A stretch of DNA of 35,618 nucleotides from Propionibacteriaceae bacterium. GTDB taxonomy: Bacteria > Actinomycetota > Actinomycetes > Propionibacteriales > Propionibacteriaceae. The DNA is taken from assembly GCA_030450535.1 (NCBI GenBank), contig JAKDIK010000001.1:1-35618 (forward strand), written 5' to 3'. Shown here piece after piece: positions 24,049-33,644 of the stretch. A model generated the notes under the pieces. That model had not been told where the DNA came from. It saw only the letters and a list, made by a program, of their open reading frames with translations, and ran no database searches. The translations under genes were made by a program, and so were the position numbers. Position 1 is the stretch's first letter. The number at the start of each line of letters is the position of its first letter.

Positions 24049-24759
24049 GTGGATGTTCCCTTGCTGGTGCGGGCCTTCGGCGCACTGTTCGCGATCATGA
24101 ACCCGTTCGTGATCCTGCCCATGTACCTGTCGCTCACCCACGGCCAGTCCGTCAGCCAGCTTCGGCGCACGAGCGTGCGCATCGTCGCGTACAGCCTCGC
24201 CATGGCCGCGGTCATCATGGTGGGCGGCACGGCGATCCTGGTGTTCTTCGGCATCTCGATCGATCACTTCCGGGTCGCCGGCGGCATCGTCTTGGCGATG
24301 ATCGGCCTCAACATGCTCAACGGCGGCAGCAGCGCCCACGAGGGGACGCCCCAGGAGAAGGCACGCATGCGCGCCCGCGCCACACACCCCACCATGGGCG
24401 CGGCCGGTTCCGAGGCCGCGGCGACGCCCCCGCGCGATCCCGCCGCCGAGGCGGACGCCGACGTCTCCTTCTACCCGCTGACCTTCCCGATGATCATGGG
24501 TCCGGGCACGATCACCTCGCTGGTCGTGTTCACGGGCCAGGCGCACGCGGTGGGCGGCTACCTCGCCGTCGTCGGCGCCCTGGGGGCCGTCCTGACCATC
24601 CTGTTCGTCGTGCTCTGGTTCGCCCCGGCCATCGGGTCGCGCATGTCCCACACCCTGCGCGTCATCATGACCCGCCTCATGGGCATGATCATCGCCGCCA
24701 TCGCGGTCGCGATGGTGATCGACGGGTTGTTGGCGCTGCTGCCGGTGCTGCGCGGCTGA
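24049..24759 (+). CDS. MarC family membrane protein
   Basis: 236 aa with six predicted membrane helices. It has the MarC pattern: FGALFAIMNPFVILPMYLSLT at the N-terminus, GTAILVFFGISIDHFRVAGGIVL, and SFYPLTFPMIMGPGTITSLVVF in the second half. A hydrophilic loop at about residues 95-138 separates the halves and is Ala/Arg-rich. The family's function is not settled. GTG at 24049 has no ribosome site; a TGGAAT (24034-24039) lies 9 nt before it, so the transcript may be leaderless. Confidence 0.87.
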   Translation: MDVPLLVRAFGALFAIMNPFVILPMYLSLTHGQSVSQLRRTSVRIVAYSLAMAAVIMVGGTAILVFFGISIDHFRVAGGIVLAMIGLNMLNGGSSAHEGTPQEKARMRARATHPTMGAAGSEAAATPPRDPAAEADADVSFYPLTFPMIMGPGTITSLVVFTGQAHAVGGYLAVVGALGAVLTILFVVLWFAPAIGSRMSHTLRVIMTRLMGMIIAAIAVAMVIDGLLALLPVLRG

Positions 24760-24780
24760 GCTTCGGACGCTGCGCCCACT

Positions 24781-24796
24781 CCCGCCCCCGGGCGGG
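24781..24796. terminator. GC-rich hairpin after marC
   Basis: CCCGCCC-CC-GGGCGGG forms a perfect 7-bp stem 22 bp after the marC stop and before the heat-shock promoter. There is no T-run, as is common in high-GC actinobacteria, so termination is plausible but not certain. Confidence 0.4.
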
Positions 24797-24848
24797 CACC
24801 GCCTCGCGCGCGGTCGCACGGCCAGGGAATACCCGGGGCGCCCCCGTA

Positions 24849-24896
24849 GTTGAGTCTGGTGTACTCAACCTCGTGGATGAGTCTGCTAGGCTCAAC
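24849..24896. promoter_or_regulatory. Two HAIR operators (HspR sites) upstream of dnaK
   Basis: GTTGAGT-N7-ACTCAAC (24849-24869) matches the HspR-associated inverted repeat (CTTGAGT-N7-ACTCAAG) except for the outermost base pair. A second, weaker site, GATGAGT-N7-GCTCAAC (24876-24896), starts 27 bp later and contains a TAGGCT (24887-24892) that can serve as -10. HspR bound here would cover the promoter. Established knowledge: HspR with DnaK represses this operon in actinobacteria until heat titrates DnaK away. HspR itself is the last gene of the operon, closing the loop. Confidence 0.88.
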
Positions 24897-24931
24897 CACG
24901 AAGTTCCCACGAACACCGGAGGTAACCCACC

Positions 24932-26806
<1,875 letters not shown>

Positions 26807-26832
26807 CGCGAGCCCCCGTTGGCCGGGTCGGT

Positions 26833-26877
26833 CGGGACGCACGTCCCGGCCGGCCCGGCCGGCGGGAGGCGCCCGCC
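26833..26877. other. Two hairpins in the dnaK-grpE intercistronic gap
   Basis: CGGGACG-CA-CGTCCCG (26833-26848) and GGCGGG-AGGCG-CCCGCC (26861-26877) can fold in the 151-bp gap between dnaK and grpE. A TAGGCT at 26913-26918 could be a -10 for a separate grpE promoter. Likely roles are partial termination or protection of the dnaK mRNA 3' end, giving DnaK in excess over its co-chaperones (inference). Confidence 0.45.
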
Positions 26878-26957
26878 GCACCATACATCCCCGGCCGGTC
26901 GGGGCGTCCGCCTAGGCTGAGGGCGACACCCCCGGCCTGGCCCGAGCGAGGAGAGAC

Positions 26958-27581
26958 GTGAGCGACAACCACGACGAGTTTGTGAACCCCGTCCCGGGGG
27001 AGCCCGGCGACCAGACGCGGGACTCCCAGTTCGATGTGCCCGATGACGCGTCCGGCCTGGACGCCGATGCGGCGGCCGACGTGCCCGAGGAGGGCTCCGC
27101 GGCCGAGCGTGCGGCGTCCGGCTCGAGCGCCGGGCCGAGCGCCGAGGATGAGCCCAGTGACTGGGAGAAGCTGGCGCAGGAGCGCACGCTCGACCTGCAG
27201 CGGCTGCACGCCGAGTACGTGAACTACAAACGGCGCGTCGACCGCGACCGTCACGTGGCGCGCGACAAGGGCATCCAGACGGTCGTCAACGACCTGCTGC
27301 CGGTTCTCGACTCGATCACCGCCGCCCGGGAGCACGGCGATCTGGCCGGCGCGTTCAAGATGGTCGCCGACGAGCTCGAGAAGGTGACGACCAAGCACGG
27401 CCTGGTCACCTTCGGCGAGGTCGGCGATCCGTTCGACCCGAACCTGCACGAGGCCCTCATGCACGTGCCGTACGAGGGTGAGCACGACGTGACCGTCGTG
27501 TCAGCCGTCATGCAGCGCGGCGCAAAGCTGGGCGACCACGTCATTCGTCCCGCCCGCGTCGGCGTGGCGGACCCGTCCTGA
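26958..27581 (+). CDS. grpE: Nucleotide exchange factor GrpE
   Basis: 207 aa from GTG at 26958 with GAGGAG 4 nt upstream. The first ~70 residues are acidic and low in complexity. A long helix follows (EKLAQERTLDLQRLHAEYVNYKRRVDRDRHVARDKGIQTVVNDLLPVLDSI), and then the beta domain containing GDPFDPNLHEALMHVP and a C-terminal LGDHVIRPARVGVADPS, all typical of GrpE. It dimerises and releases ADP from DnaK. It lies 151 bp after dnaK and 19 bp before dnaJ. Confidence 0.96.
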   Translation: MSDNHDEFVNPVPGEPGDQTRDSQFDVPDDASGLDADAAADVPEEGSAAERAASGSSAGPSAEDEPSDWEKLAQERTLDLQRLHAEYVNYKRRVDRDRHVARDKGIQTVVNDLLPVLDSITAAREHGDLAGAFKMVADELEKVTTKHGLVTFGEVGDPFDPNLHEALMHVPYEGEHDVTVVSAVMQRGAKLGDHVIRPARVGVADPS

Positions 27582-27600
27582 CCCAGAGAAAGGAGGCGCC

Positions 27601-28779
27601 ATGAGCACCAAGGATTGGCTCGAGAAGGACTACTACAAGATCCTCGGCGTCTCCAAGGACGCCAAGCCCGAGGAGATCAAGAAGGCATTCCGGAAGCTCG
27701 CCCGCGAGAACCACCCGGACGCCAATCCCGGCAACGCCAACGCCGAGCGGAAATTCAAGGAGATCTCCGAGGCGAACTCGGTGCTGTCGGATGCGAAGAA
27801 GCGCAAGGAGTACGACGAGCAGCGCAGCCTGTTCGGCGGTGGCGGGTTCCGCTTCCCGGGCGCGGGCGGCGGCCGCCCGGGCGGCTTCGGCGGCGCGGGC
27901 ACCAGCGGCGTCAACATGGAGGACCTGTTCCGCAACGCGTCCGGCGGGGACACCAACATCTCCGACCTGTTCGGCAACCTCTTCGGAGGCACGACCACGC
28001 GCCGCAGCGGCGGCGTCCGCAACCCGCGGCGCGGAATCGACATCGAGGGCGAGGTGTCGATCGATTTCAACCAGGCGGTCGAGGGCACCACGGTGCAGAT
28101 GCAGACCGTCTCGGACGCCCCCTGCGCGGCCTGCCGGGGCACTGGCGCCAAGTCGGGGACGATGCCGAAGGTGTGCCAGACCTGTCAGGGCTCTGGCATG
28201 AAGGCGGCCCAGTCCGCCGGCGGGTTCAGCATCGCCGAGCCGTGCCCCGACTGCCGCGGCCGCGGGCTGGTGGTCGAGGACCCGTGCCCCGAATGCGGCG
28301 GCTCCGGCCGGGGGCGCTCGACCAACACCATGCAGGTCCGCATCCCGGCCGGCGTCAACGACGGCCAGCGGATCCGCATCAAGGGCAAGGGCGGCGCCGG
28401 CGAGAACGGCGGTGCGCCCGGTGACCTGTACGTGCTCGTGAACGTCCGTGCGCACCCCGTGTTCGGTCGCAAGGGCGACAACCTCACCCTGGAGGTCCCC
28501 GTGACCTTCACCGAGGCCGCCCTCGGTGCGCAGATCGAGGTGCCCACGCTCAACGGGCCGCGGGTGCGGCTGCGCGTGCCGGCCGGGACGCCCAACGGCC
28601 GGACCTTCCGGGTGCGCGGCAAGGGCATCCGCAAGTCCGACGGCCAGCACGGCGACCTGCTCGTCACCGTCGCCGTCCAGGTGCCCACGCACCTGAGCTC
28701 CCAGGCGTCGGATGCACTCAAGGCCTACGCGGACGCCGCGGGCGCGGGTGACCCGCGCGCCGGACTGTTCACCGGTTGA
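27601..28779 (+). CDS. dnaJ: Chaperone DnaJ (Hsp40, class I)
   Basis: 392 aa. J domain 9-75 with the HPD triad at 38-40, a Gly/Phe-rich region (about 78-100), then four CxxCxGxG-type zinc modules starting at Cys175, Cys192, Cys215 and Cys229, and C-terminal substrate-binding beta domains (RIKGKGGAGENGGAPGDLYV, FRVRGKGIRKSDGQHGDLLV). It delivers substrates to DnaK and stimulates its ATPase. AGGAGG (27591-27596) is 4 nt before ATG 27601. The gene is of the type found inside hspR operons (DnaJ1). Confidence 0.97.
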   Translation: MSTKDWLEKDYYKILGVSKDAKPEEIKKAFRKLARENHPDANPGNANAERKFKEISEANSVLSDAKKRKEYDEQRSLFGGGGFRFPGAGGGRPGGFGGAGTSGVNMEDLFRNASGGDTNISDLFGNLFGGTTTRRSGGVRNPRRGIDIEGEVSIDFNQAVEGTTVQMQTVSDAPCAACRGTGAKSGTMPKVCQTCQGSGMKAAQSAGGFSIAEPCPDCRGRGLVVEDPCPECGGSGRGRSTNTMQVRIPAGVNDGQRIRIKGKGGAGENGGAPGDLYVLVNVRAHPVFGRKGDNLTLEVPVTFTEAALGAQIEVPTLNGPRVRLRVPAGTPNGRTFRVRGKGIRKSDGQHGDLLVTVAVQVPTHLSSQASDALKAYADAAGAGDPRAGLFTG

Positions 28780-28789
28780 GGGGTGAGTC

Positions 28790-29212
28790 ATGAGTGAGCA
28801 CCTGCCCGCGCGGATGGACGTGGATGCCCCGGTGTTCACCGTCACCATCGCGGCGCGGCTGGCCGACATGCACCCCCAGACGCTGCGGGGCTACGACCGG
28901 CTGGGGCTGGTCGTGCCGCGCCGGTCCCGGGGACGCGGGCGCCGCTATTCCCTGCGCGACATCGCAGAGCTTCGGCACATCCAGCACCTCTCCCAGGTCG
29001 AGGGCATCAACCTGGAGGGCGTCCGGCGGATCCTCGAGCTGGAGGCCCGCCTCGAGGAGTCCCAGGCCCAGGTGACCCAGCTGCTCGACCTGCTCGCGCA
29101 GCGGGAGCAGACCCCGGCGTCCCGGCTGTTCACCGCCGGCTCCGGCGGCCAGGTGCATCTGGGCCGCAGTTATCGTGCCCGGACGCCGCGGGCGCTCACG
29201 TCCGGGCGCTGA
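28790..29212 (+). CDS. hspR: Heat-shock repressor HspR (MerR family)
   Basis: 140 aa. A MerR-type winged helix (residues 14-80: FTVTIAARLADMHPQTLRGYDRLGLVVPRRSRGRGRRYSLRDIAELRHIQHL) is followed by a helix that would dimerise (EGVRRILELEARLEESQAQVTQLLDLL). Unlike ligand-sensing MerR proteins it has no long effector domain. It lies 10 bp after dnaJ, completing the actinobacterial dnaK-grpE-dnaJ-hspR order, and its target HAIR sites lie before dnaK. The last codons and stop lie inside a tandem repeat. Confidence 0.94.
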   Translation: MSEHLPARMDVDAPVFTVTIAARLADMHPQTLRGYDRLGLVVPRRSRGRGRRYSLRDIAELRHIQHLSQVEGINLEGVRRILELEARLEESQAQVTQLLDLLAQREQTPASRLFTAGSGGQVHLGRSYRARTPRALTSGR

Positions 29213-29263
29213 CGTTTCGGGCGTTGACGTTTGGGGCGCTGATCTTCCGGGCGCTGAGCCATG
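29204..29263. repeat. 15-bp tandem repeat, 4 copies, spanning the hspR stop
   Basis: Four units of exactly 15 bp begin at 29204, 29219, 29234 and 29249, each starting GGGCG(C/T)TGA; the first two share GACGTTT. A degenerate 14-bp relative, GGGCGCTCACGTCC, precedes them (29190-29203) inside hspR. The first unit carries the hspR stop (TGA 29210-29212). The array ends 12 bp before the stop of the convergent ATPase gene. Confidence 0.88.
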
Positions 29264-29275
29264 CCCGCTGGCCCG

Positions 29276-30040
29276 TCACTCAGGGGCGAGGTGGCGCAGC
29301 ATCCGTTGTGGCTCGGCGAGGAACGTCTTCAGGTTGATCACGATGTCGAGGTCCTCCCACGGCACCTCGCGGACGCCGGCGTCCGACAACTCCAGGATCG
29401 TCGCCCCGGGCAACGCCGCCAGGACGGGGGAGTGGGTGGCCATGAGCAGTTGGGTGCCGGGGGCGTCCAGCACCTGCAGCAGCAGCGCGAGCACCTTGAG
29501 GCTGGAGCCGAACGACAGCGCCGACTCCGGCTCGTCGAGCACGTACAACCCCGGGTACGCGACGCCGCGGGGGTCGAAGAAGCGGTCGCCGATGAGATCC
29601 AGGAAGGACTCGCCGTGGCTCTGGTCGTGGAACGAGCCCATGCCCGATTCCTCGAGGTAGGTGAAGAAGGCGTGCATGGTCTCGGCGCGCAGGAAGTAGC
29701 CGCCGCGTCCGCCCCCGGCGCCGCGTTCGAGTTGCAACGCGGACGCGAGCGGTGACTCGGTGCGCCGCGTCCGATGCATCGCGCCGGTCGAACCACCCTC
29801 GGGATTGAGACCGAACGCCTCCGCCACCGCCTCGACGACGGTGGACTTGCCGGCCCCGTTCTCGCCGACGAGGATCGTCGCCCTGGCGAGATCGAAGCCG
29901 TCGTCAAGCAGCGCCGAGACGGCGGGGATCGTGGCGGGCCAGGCATCGCGGTCCAGGGCGGCTCCGGCGCGCGTCGCCACCCGGCGCACCGGTAGCCCCA
30001 GCCCCGCTATGGTCGGCCCCGCACTGGTCTGCCTCGCCAT
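29276..30040 (-). CDS. ABC-type AAA family ATPase (SMC/RecF-like, solitary)
   Basis: 254 aa. Walker A GENGAGKST (59-67), an ABC-type signature QSHGES (140-145), Walker B LYVLDEPES (165-173) and an H-loop-like ATHSP (201-205). Such proteins are soluble and distinct from transporter ATPases. Many belong to a family of predicted ATPases that may work on DNA or alone; some are defence components, but no partner gene (nuclease or TOPRIM) lies nearby. Start ATG at 30040. Two GGCGTCCG octamers meet head to head inside it (29370-29385). Confidence 0.85.
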   Translation of the reverse strand: MARQTSAGPTIAGLGLPVRRVATRAGAALDRDAWPATIPAVSALLDDGFDLARATILVGENGAGKSTVVEAVAEAFGLNPEGGSTGAMHRTRRTESPLASALQLERGAGGGRGGYFLRAETMHAFFTYLEESGMGSFHDQSHGESFLDLIGDRFFDPRGVAYPGLYVLDEPESALSFGSSLKVLALLLQVLDAPGTQLLMATHSPVLAALPGATILELSDAGVREVPWEDLDIVINLKTFLAEPQRMLRHLAPE

Positions 30041-30165
30041 GGAGCCAGCCTAGGGCCCACCTCGGGGATGAGATCCGTCGAAGTGGGCCCCGGCGTCCGA
30101 CTCCCCTTGAGTTAGTGTGATTGAATCGTTTGCGTACCCCATTTCCGAGTGTGACGGAGACCCCC

Positions 30166-31044
30166 ATGAGCGGCGCGACGGCTGCCTCCTCCCGCGTGTG
30201 GCGGCGCCTCGGTGCCCTCGCCCGGGATGCCCTACTGCGGGGGCTGCCGGCCCAGGAACTGCGTGCGATTCTCGCGGACATCGCGCGCGTCCGGGCCCGG
30301 GCCCTGACCGATGCCGACCTGATGAAGCGCTGGCGCGAGGACCGCTTCGTGACGCCGGCGGAGGTTGATCCCCGGCGCATCATGGCCCTGGAGGCCGTCC
30401 TGTGGGAGGCGCTGCCCGGCGAATTCACGCCCGTGCAGCTCTCGCCGCTGACGGTGCTCGGTTCGGTCTCGCACCTGACCGGGGTGAGCCAGAATCGGGT
30501 GCTCACGTCGATGCGTGGCACCGAATCGGTGCTCGACCCGGTCCATCCGCTGGCGTTCGAGGCGTCCCGCCTGCGCCGCAGCGGCCACAGCCGCGTCCAC
30601 CTGGCGGGGGGCGTCCGGACGATCCACGCGTGGGACAACGGCCCGCAGCCGCAGCACGAGACCCGGTTCGGGCTCGCCTCCAGCGCGCCGGACGGCGGCG
30701 GCTTCCAGACCGAGGCCGACCTCGCCGACCTGCATCTGGATTTCTGGCGCGAGGTGGTGGGCACCCTCGTGCCCGGCGGCCGCATCGAGCTGTACGTGCC
30801 CGAGGCGACCATCGCCGAGAGGCTCGCCCAACGCGGCAGCGCCGACGGCCTCATCGTCGTCACCGTGAGCGCGCCGTCGGCCTACCGCAACCCCTACACG
30901 GGCGTCGCCTTCCGCATCCTGGGCCCGGACGACGCCGATCTGGGCGACGGCGGACTCGTGCCATGGACGCAGACCCTGACCCGCAACCGCAAGGACCGCT
31001 GCTTCGTTTCCGGGATCAGCGTGGACGCCCTCGCCGCGCTCTGA
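30166..31044 (+). CDS. Protein of unknown function, 292 aa
   Basis: I do not recognise a named family. The ATG at 30166 has GGAG 6 nt upstream; a TTG at 30121 extends the frame but lacks a ribosome site. Conserved-looking blocks are FTPVQLSPLTVLGSVSHLTGVSQNRVLTSMRGTESVLDPVHPLAFEASR (about residues 85-135), then FQTEADLADLHLDFWREVV and VPEATIAERLAQRG, and a C-terminal GGLVPWTQTLTRNRKDRCFVSGIS. No signal peptide or membrane helix is seen, so it is probably a cytoplasmic globular protein. The RGTESVLDPV block hints at a ligand-binding site, but no fold is claimed. It is divergent from the ATPase and ends 17 bp from the convergent ABC exporter. Confidence 0.8.
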   Translation: MSGATAASSRVWRRLGALARDALLRGLPAQELRAILADIARVRARALTDADLMKRWREDRFVTPAEVDPRRIMALEAVLWEALPGEFTPVQLSPLTVLGSVSHLTGVSQNRVLTSMRGTESVLDPVHPLAFEASRLRRSGHSRVHLAGGVRTIHAWDNGPQPQHETRFGLASSAPDGGGFQTEADLADLHLDFWREVVGTLVPGGRIELYVPEATIAERLAQRGSADGLIVVTVSAPSAYRNPYTGVAFRILGPDDADLGDGGLVPWTQTLTRNRKDRCFVSGISVDALAAL

Positions 31045-31061
31045 TCCGACCGGCCGACGCC

Positions 31062-32930
31062 TCAGCCCGTGATGTCGTAGCGCTGCAGCCGCTTGCGGTC
31101 GCGCTTGGTGTTGGACGCCTGCAGCGCCAGCAGCTCGGCGTAGATGCCGTCGGTGGCCGCGAGTTCATCGGGGGAGCCCACCTCGTCGATGCGGCCGTCG
31201 CGCAGGGTGATGATGCGGTCGACAGCCGAGATCGTCGAGAGGCGATGGGCGATGACGAGGCTTGTCCGGTCGGCCATGAGCTCCTCCAGCCCCGCCTGGA
31301 CGAGGCGCTCGGAGCGGGAATCGAGCGAGCTCGTCGCCTCGTCGAGCACCAGGATGGGGGCGTCCTTGAGCATCGCGCGCGCGACGGCGATGCGCTGCTT
31401 CTGGCCGCCCGACAGCTTGATGCCGCGCTCGCCGATCTCGGCGTCGTAGCTGTCGGCAAGCCGGGCGATGAAGTCGTGCGCGTTGGCCCGGCGGGCCGCC
31501 TCGATCATGACGTCGTGGCTGGCGCCCGGGCGGCCGTAGGTGATGTTCTCGGCGATGGTGCCGGAGAACAGGGAGGCGTCCTGGAACACCACCCCGACGG
31601 CGCCGCGAACCTGCTCCAGCGGAAGCGCCGCCACGTCGACGCCGCCGACGCGGACGGTGCCGGCGTCCGGTTCGTAGAGGCCCAGCAACAGGTTCACCAG
31701 CGTTGTCTTGCCGCCGCCGGACTCGCTGACGAGGGCGATGCGCTCGCCGGGTGCCGCCGCGAAGGTGATGTCGCGCAGCACGTCGTGATCGCCGTACCCG
31801 AAGCTGACGTGGTCGAACTCGAACGCCGGCGTTGATCCGCTGAACGCCAGTGCGGCGATCGGTCGGGCGGACGCCACGTCGGCCACGAACGCGCCGGTCG
31901 GACCGGTCGCCGGCTCCGCGTCCAGATCGGGGGAGCGCACCTCGCCGATGGCCGCCCGGGGCTCGGGCAGCTCGTCCATGACCTCGAAGTAGCTGCGGGT
32001 GCCCGCGATCGCGTGCTGGGAGGCGTCGACGAGATAGCTCATCATCATGACGGGGGTGCGAGCCATGGCCATGAGCTGCAGGAGCATCACCATGTCGCCG
32101 AGGGTGAACTCGCCGCCGGCGGTGCGGAGGAAGATGATCACGTAGATGGCGAAAAAGATGACGTTGATCGAGCCGCGGCGGGCCAGATCCATCAGGTGCC
32201 ACCAGCGGGACTGCTCGTGCGTCGTCGCGACCGTGCGGCGGTAATGGTCGTCGAAGCGCGTCAGCTCGTCACGCTCGCGGACGAAGCTCTTCACCACGCG
32301 GATCTGTCCGATCGCCTCGGCGAACCGGCCGCCTGCGAGGTCGAGCTGGACGTTCTTTTCGCCCTCCAGCCTCTGCCAGCGCCGCGAGGTCAGCATCGTG
32401 AGCCAGGTGAACAGCGGGTAGACGATGAACAGCAGCACCGCCAGCGGCCAGTAGTAGAAGCCGGCGATGATGAGCACCGCCACCACCGTGATGAGGGTGG
32501 GGAAGAAGTTGTTCGAGAACGAGGCGAGGAATTGGGTGAGCTCGATGATCGACCGGTGGAGGCGGTTGATGATCGTGCCGGTCAGTTGGGTGTCAAAGTA
32601 GCGTTGCGGCAGTCCGAGCAGCTTATTGTAGTAGCGCGAGCTGAGGATCGCCCGGAGCCGCATCGACATCGTGTCGCCCAGGTAGCCGCCCATGTTGCTC
32701 AGCAGCGTGTTGGCGAGTTCGACGGCGAGCAGGCCGACGGCGATCCACACGAGCGGCGCGACGCGGGTGCCCGCCCCGCCGACCTGCGCCACGACCTCAT
32801 CGGTGGCGAGTTTCGTGAGGTAGGGCGTCAGCAGCGCGGTCGCGGCGATGAGCACGCTCGTCACGACGATGCCGATGTACCGCGGCGTCAGCTCGCGGGC
32901 CTCGCGCAGGGCGCGGAGGATGCTCTCCAT
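31062..32930 (-). CDS. ABC transporter, fused permease and ATPase (exporter type)
   Basis: 622 aa. Six predicted membrane helices (about residues 18-300) followed by a nucleotide-binding domain. Q-loop Gln450, signature LSGGQ (506-510), Walker B ILVLDE (526-531) and H-loop His562 are intact. Walker A reads SESGGGKT (402-409): the first glycine of GxxGxGK is a serine. The segment at about 325-365 linking permease and ATPase is longer and more Ala/Pro-rich than usual. Such half-transporters work as dimers and export drugs, lipids or peptides; the substrate is unknown. Start ATG at 32930 with AAGGA 4 nt upstream; the frame continues upstream only as an overlap with the acetyltransferase. Confidence 0.9.
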   Translation of the reverse strand: MESILRALREARELTPRYIGIVVTSVLIAATALLTPYLTKLATDEVVAQVGGAGTRVAPLVWIAVGLLAVELANTLLSNMGGYLGDTMSMRLRAILSSRYYNKLLGLPQRYFDTQLTGTIINRLHRSIIELTQFLASFSNNFFPTLITVVAVLIIAGFYYWPLAVLLFIVYPLFTWLTMLTSRRWQRLEGEKNVQLDLAGGRFAEAIGQIRVVKSFVRERDELTRFDDHYRRTVATTHEQSRWWHLMDLARRGSINVIFFAIYVIIFLRTAGGEFTLGDMVMLLQLMAMARTPVMMMSYLVDASQHAIAGTRSYFEVMDELPEPRAAIGEVRSPDLDAEPATGPTGAFVADVASARPIAALAFSGSTPAFEFDHVSFGYGDHDVLRDITFAAAPGERIALVSESGGGKTTLVNLLLGLYEPDAGTVRVGGVDVAALPLEQVRGAVGVVFQDASLFSGTIAENITYGRPGASHDVMIEAARRANAHDFIARLADSYDAEIGERGIKLSGGQKQRIAVARAMLKDAPILVLDEATSSLDSRSERLVQAGLEELMADRTSLVIAHRLSTISAVDRIITLRDGRIDEVGSPDELAATDGIYAELLALQASNTKRDRKRLQRYDITG

Positions 32931-32947
32931 GGTGTCCTTATCGGTCT

Positions 32948-33550
32948 TTAGCGGGCGTCGGTGTGGGTGCGGAGCAGATGGGTGAGGTGGCGCTCGACCG
33001 CGGGCCAGGCGTCGTCGGTGAGCGCGTACTGGGCGGTGTCGGTCACGACGCCGTCCCGGGTGACGCGGTCGTTGCGGATGCGCCCCTCGAAGACCGCCCC
33101 GAGGCGCTCGATGGCGCGGCGGGACTCGTGGTTGAACCACGTGGCCCGGAACGCGACGCGCCGGCAGCCCCACACCTCGAAGGCGTGGCGCAGCAGCAGG
33201 AGCTTGCTCTCGGTGTTGATGCCGGTGCGACGCGCGGAGGCGGCGTTCCAGGTGAAGCCGATCTCGACCGCCGGCACGTCGGGCAGCGGGTGGAGGTAGG
33301 TGGTGACGCCGACGAGACGGTCGTCAGCCAGGCGCCGCGTGGCGAACGGCAGGAGGACGCCGCGTCCGGCCTGATCGAGCTTGGCCGCGATGTCGTCGTC
33401 GACGGCGTCCGGGCTCGGCGCGGAGGTGTACCAGAGTTCCCAGACGTTGCCGTCGGCCACGGCCGCGCGGAGGCCGTCCGAGTGCTGGGAGCCCAGCGGT
33501 TCGAGGCGAACGAGCCGGCCTGCCAGGGTGACGGGGTCGAGGAAGCTCAC
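32948..33550 (-). CDS. GNAT acetyltransferase, RimJ/RimL-like
   Basis: 200 aa from GTG at 33550 (SFLDPVTLAGRLVRLEPL). The RimJ/RimL pattern is clear: an N-terminal RLVRLEPL, central VEIGFTWNAASARRTGINTESKLLLLRHAFE and CRRVAFRATWFNHESRRAIERLGAVFEGRIRNDRV. The family transfers acetyl to amino groups of proteins or small molecules. No ribosome site is visible, and a TACCAT lies about 8 nt before the GTG, so the message may be leaderless. It lies 17 bp upstream of the ABC exporter on the same strand. It is divergent from the CBM48 gene. Confidence 0.87.
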   Translation of the reverse strand: MSFLDPVTLAGRLVRLEPLGSQHSDGLRAAVADGNVWELWYTSAPSPDAVDDDIAAKLDQAGRGVLLPFATRRLADDRLVGVTTYLHPLPDVPAVEIGFTWNAASARRTGINTESKLLLLRHAFEVWGCRRVAFRATWFNHESRRAIERLGAVFEGRIRNDRVTRDGVVTDTAQYALTDDAWPAVERHLTHLLRTHTDAR

Positions 33551-33644
33551 GAACCACGATGGTAGACCCGGCCGCCGACGTTTCGTGATCGGGGGTGGCC
33601 GAGCTCGGGCGTGGGAGAATGTAGACCCCACGAGAGAGGACGCC

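Noticed and set aside
29276..31044. A two-gene defence system formed by the ABC-type ATPase and the unknown protein
   Set aside because: The genes are divergent, no nuclease or TOPRIM domain is visible, and there are no signs of a defence island or mobile element.
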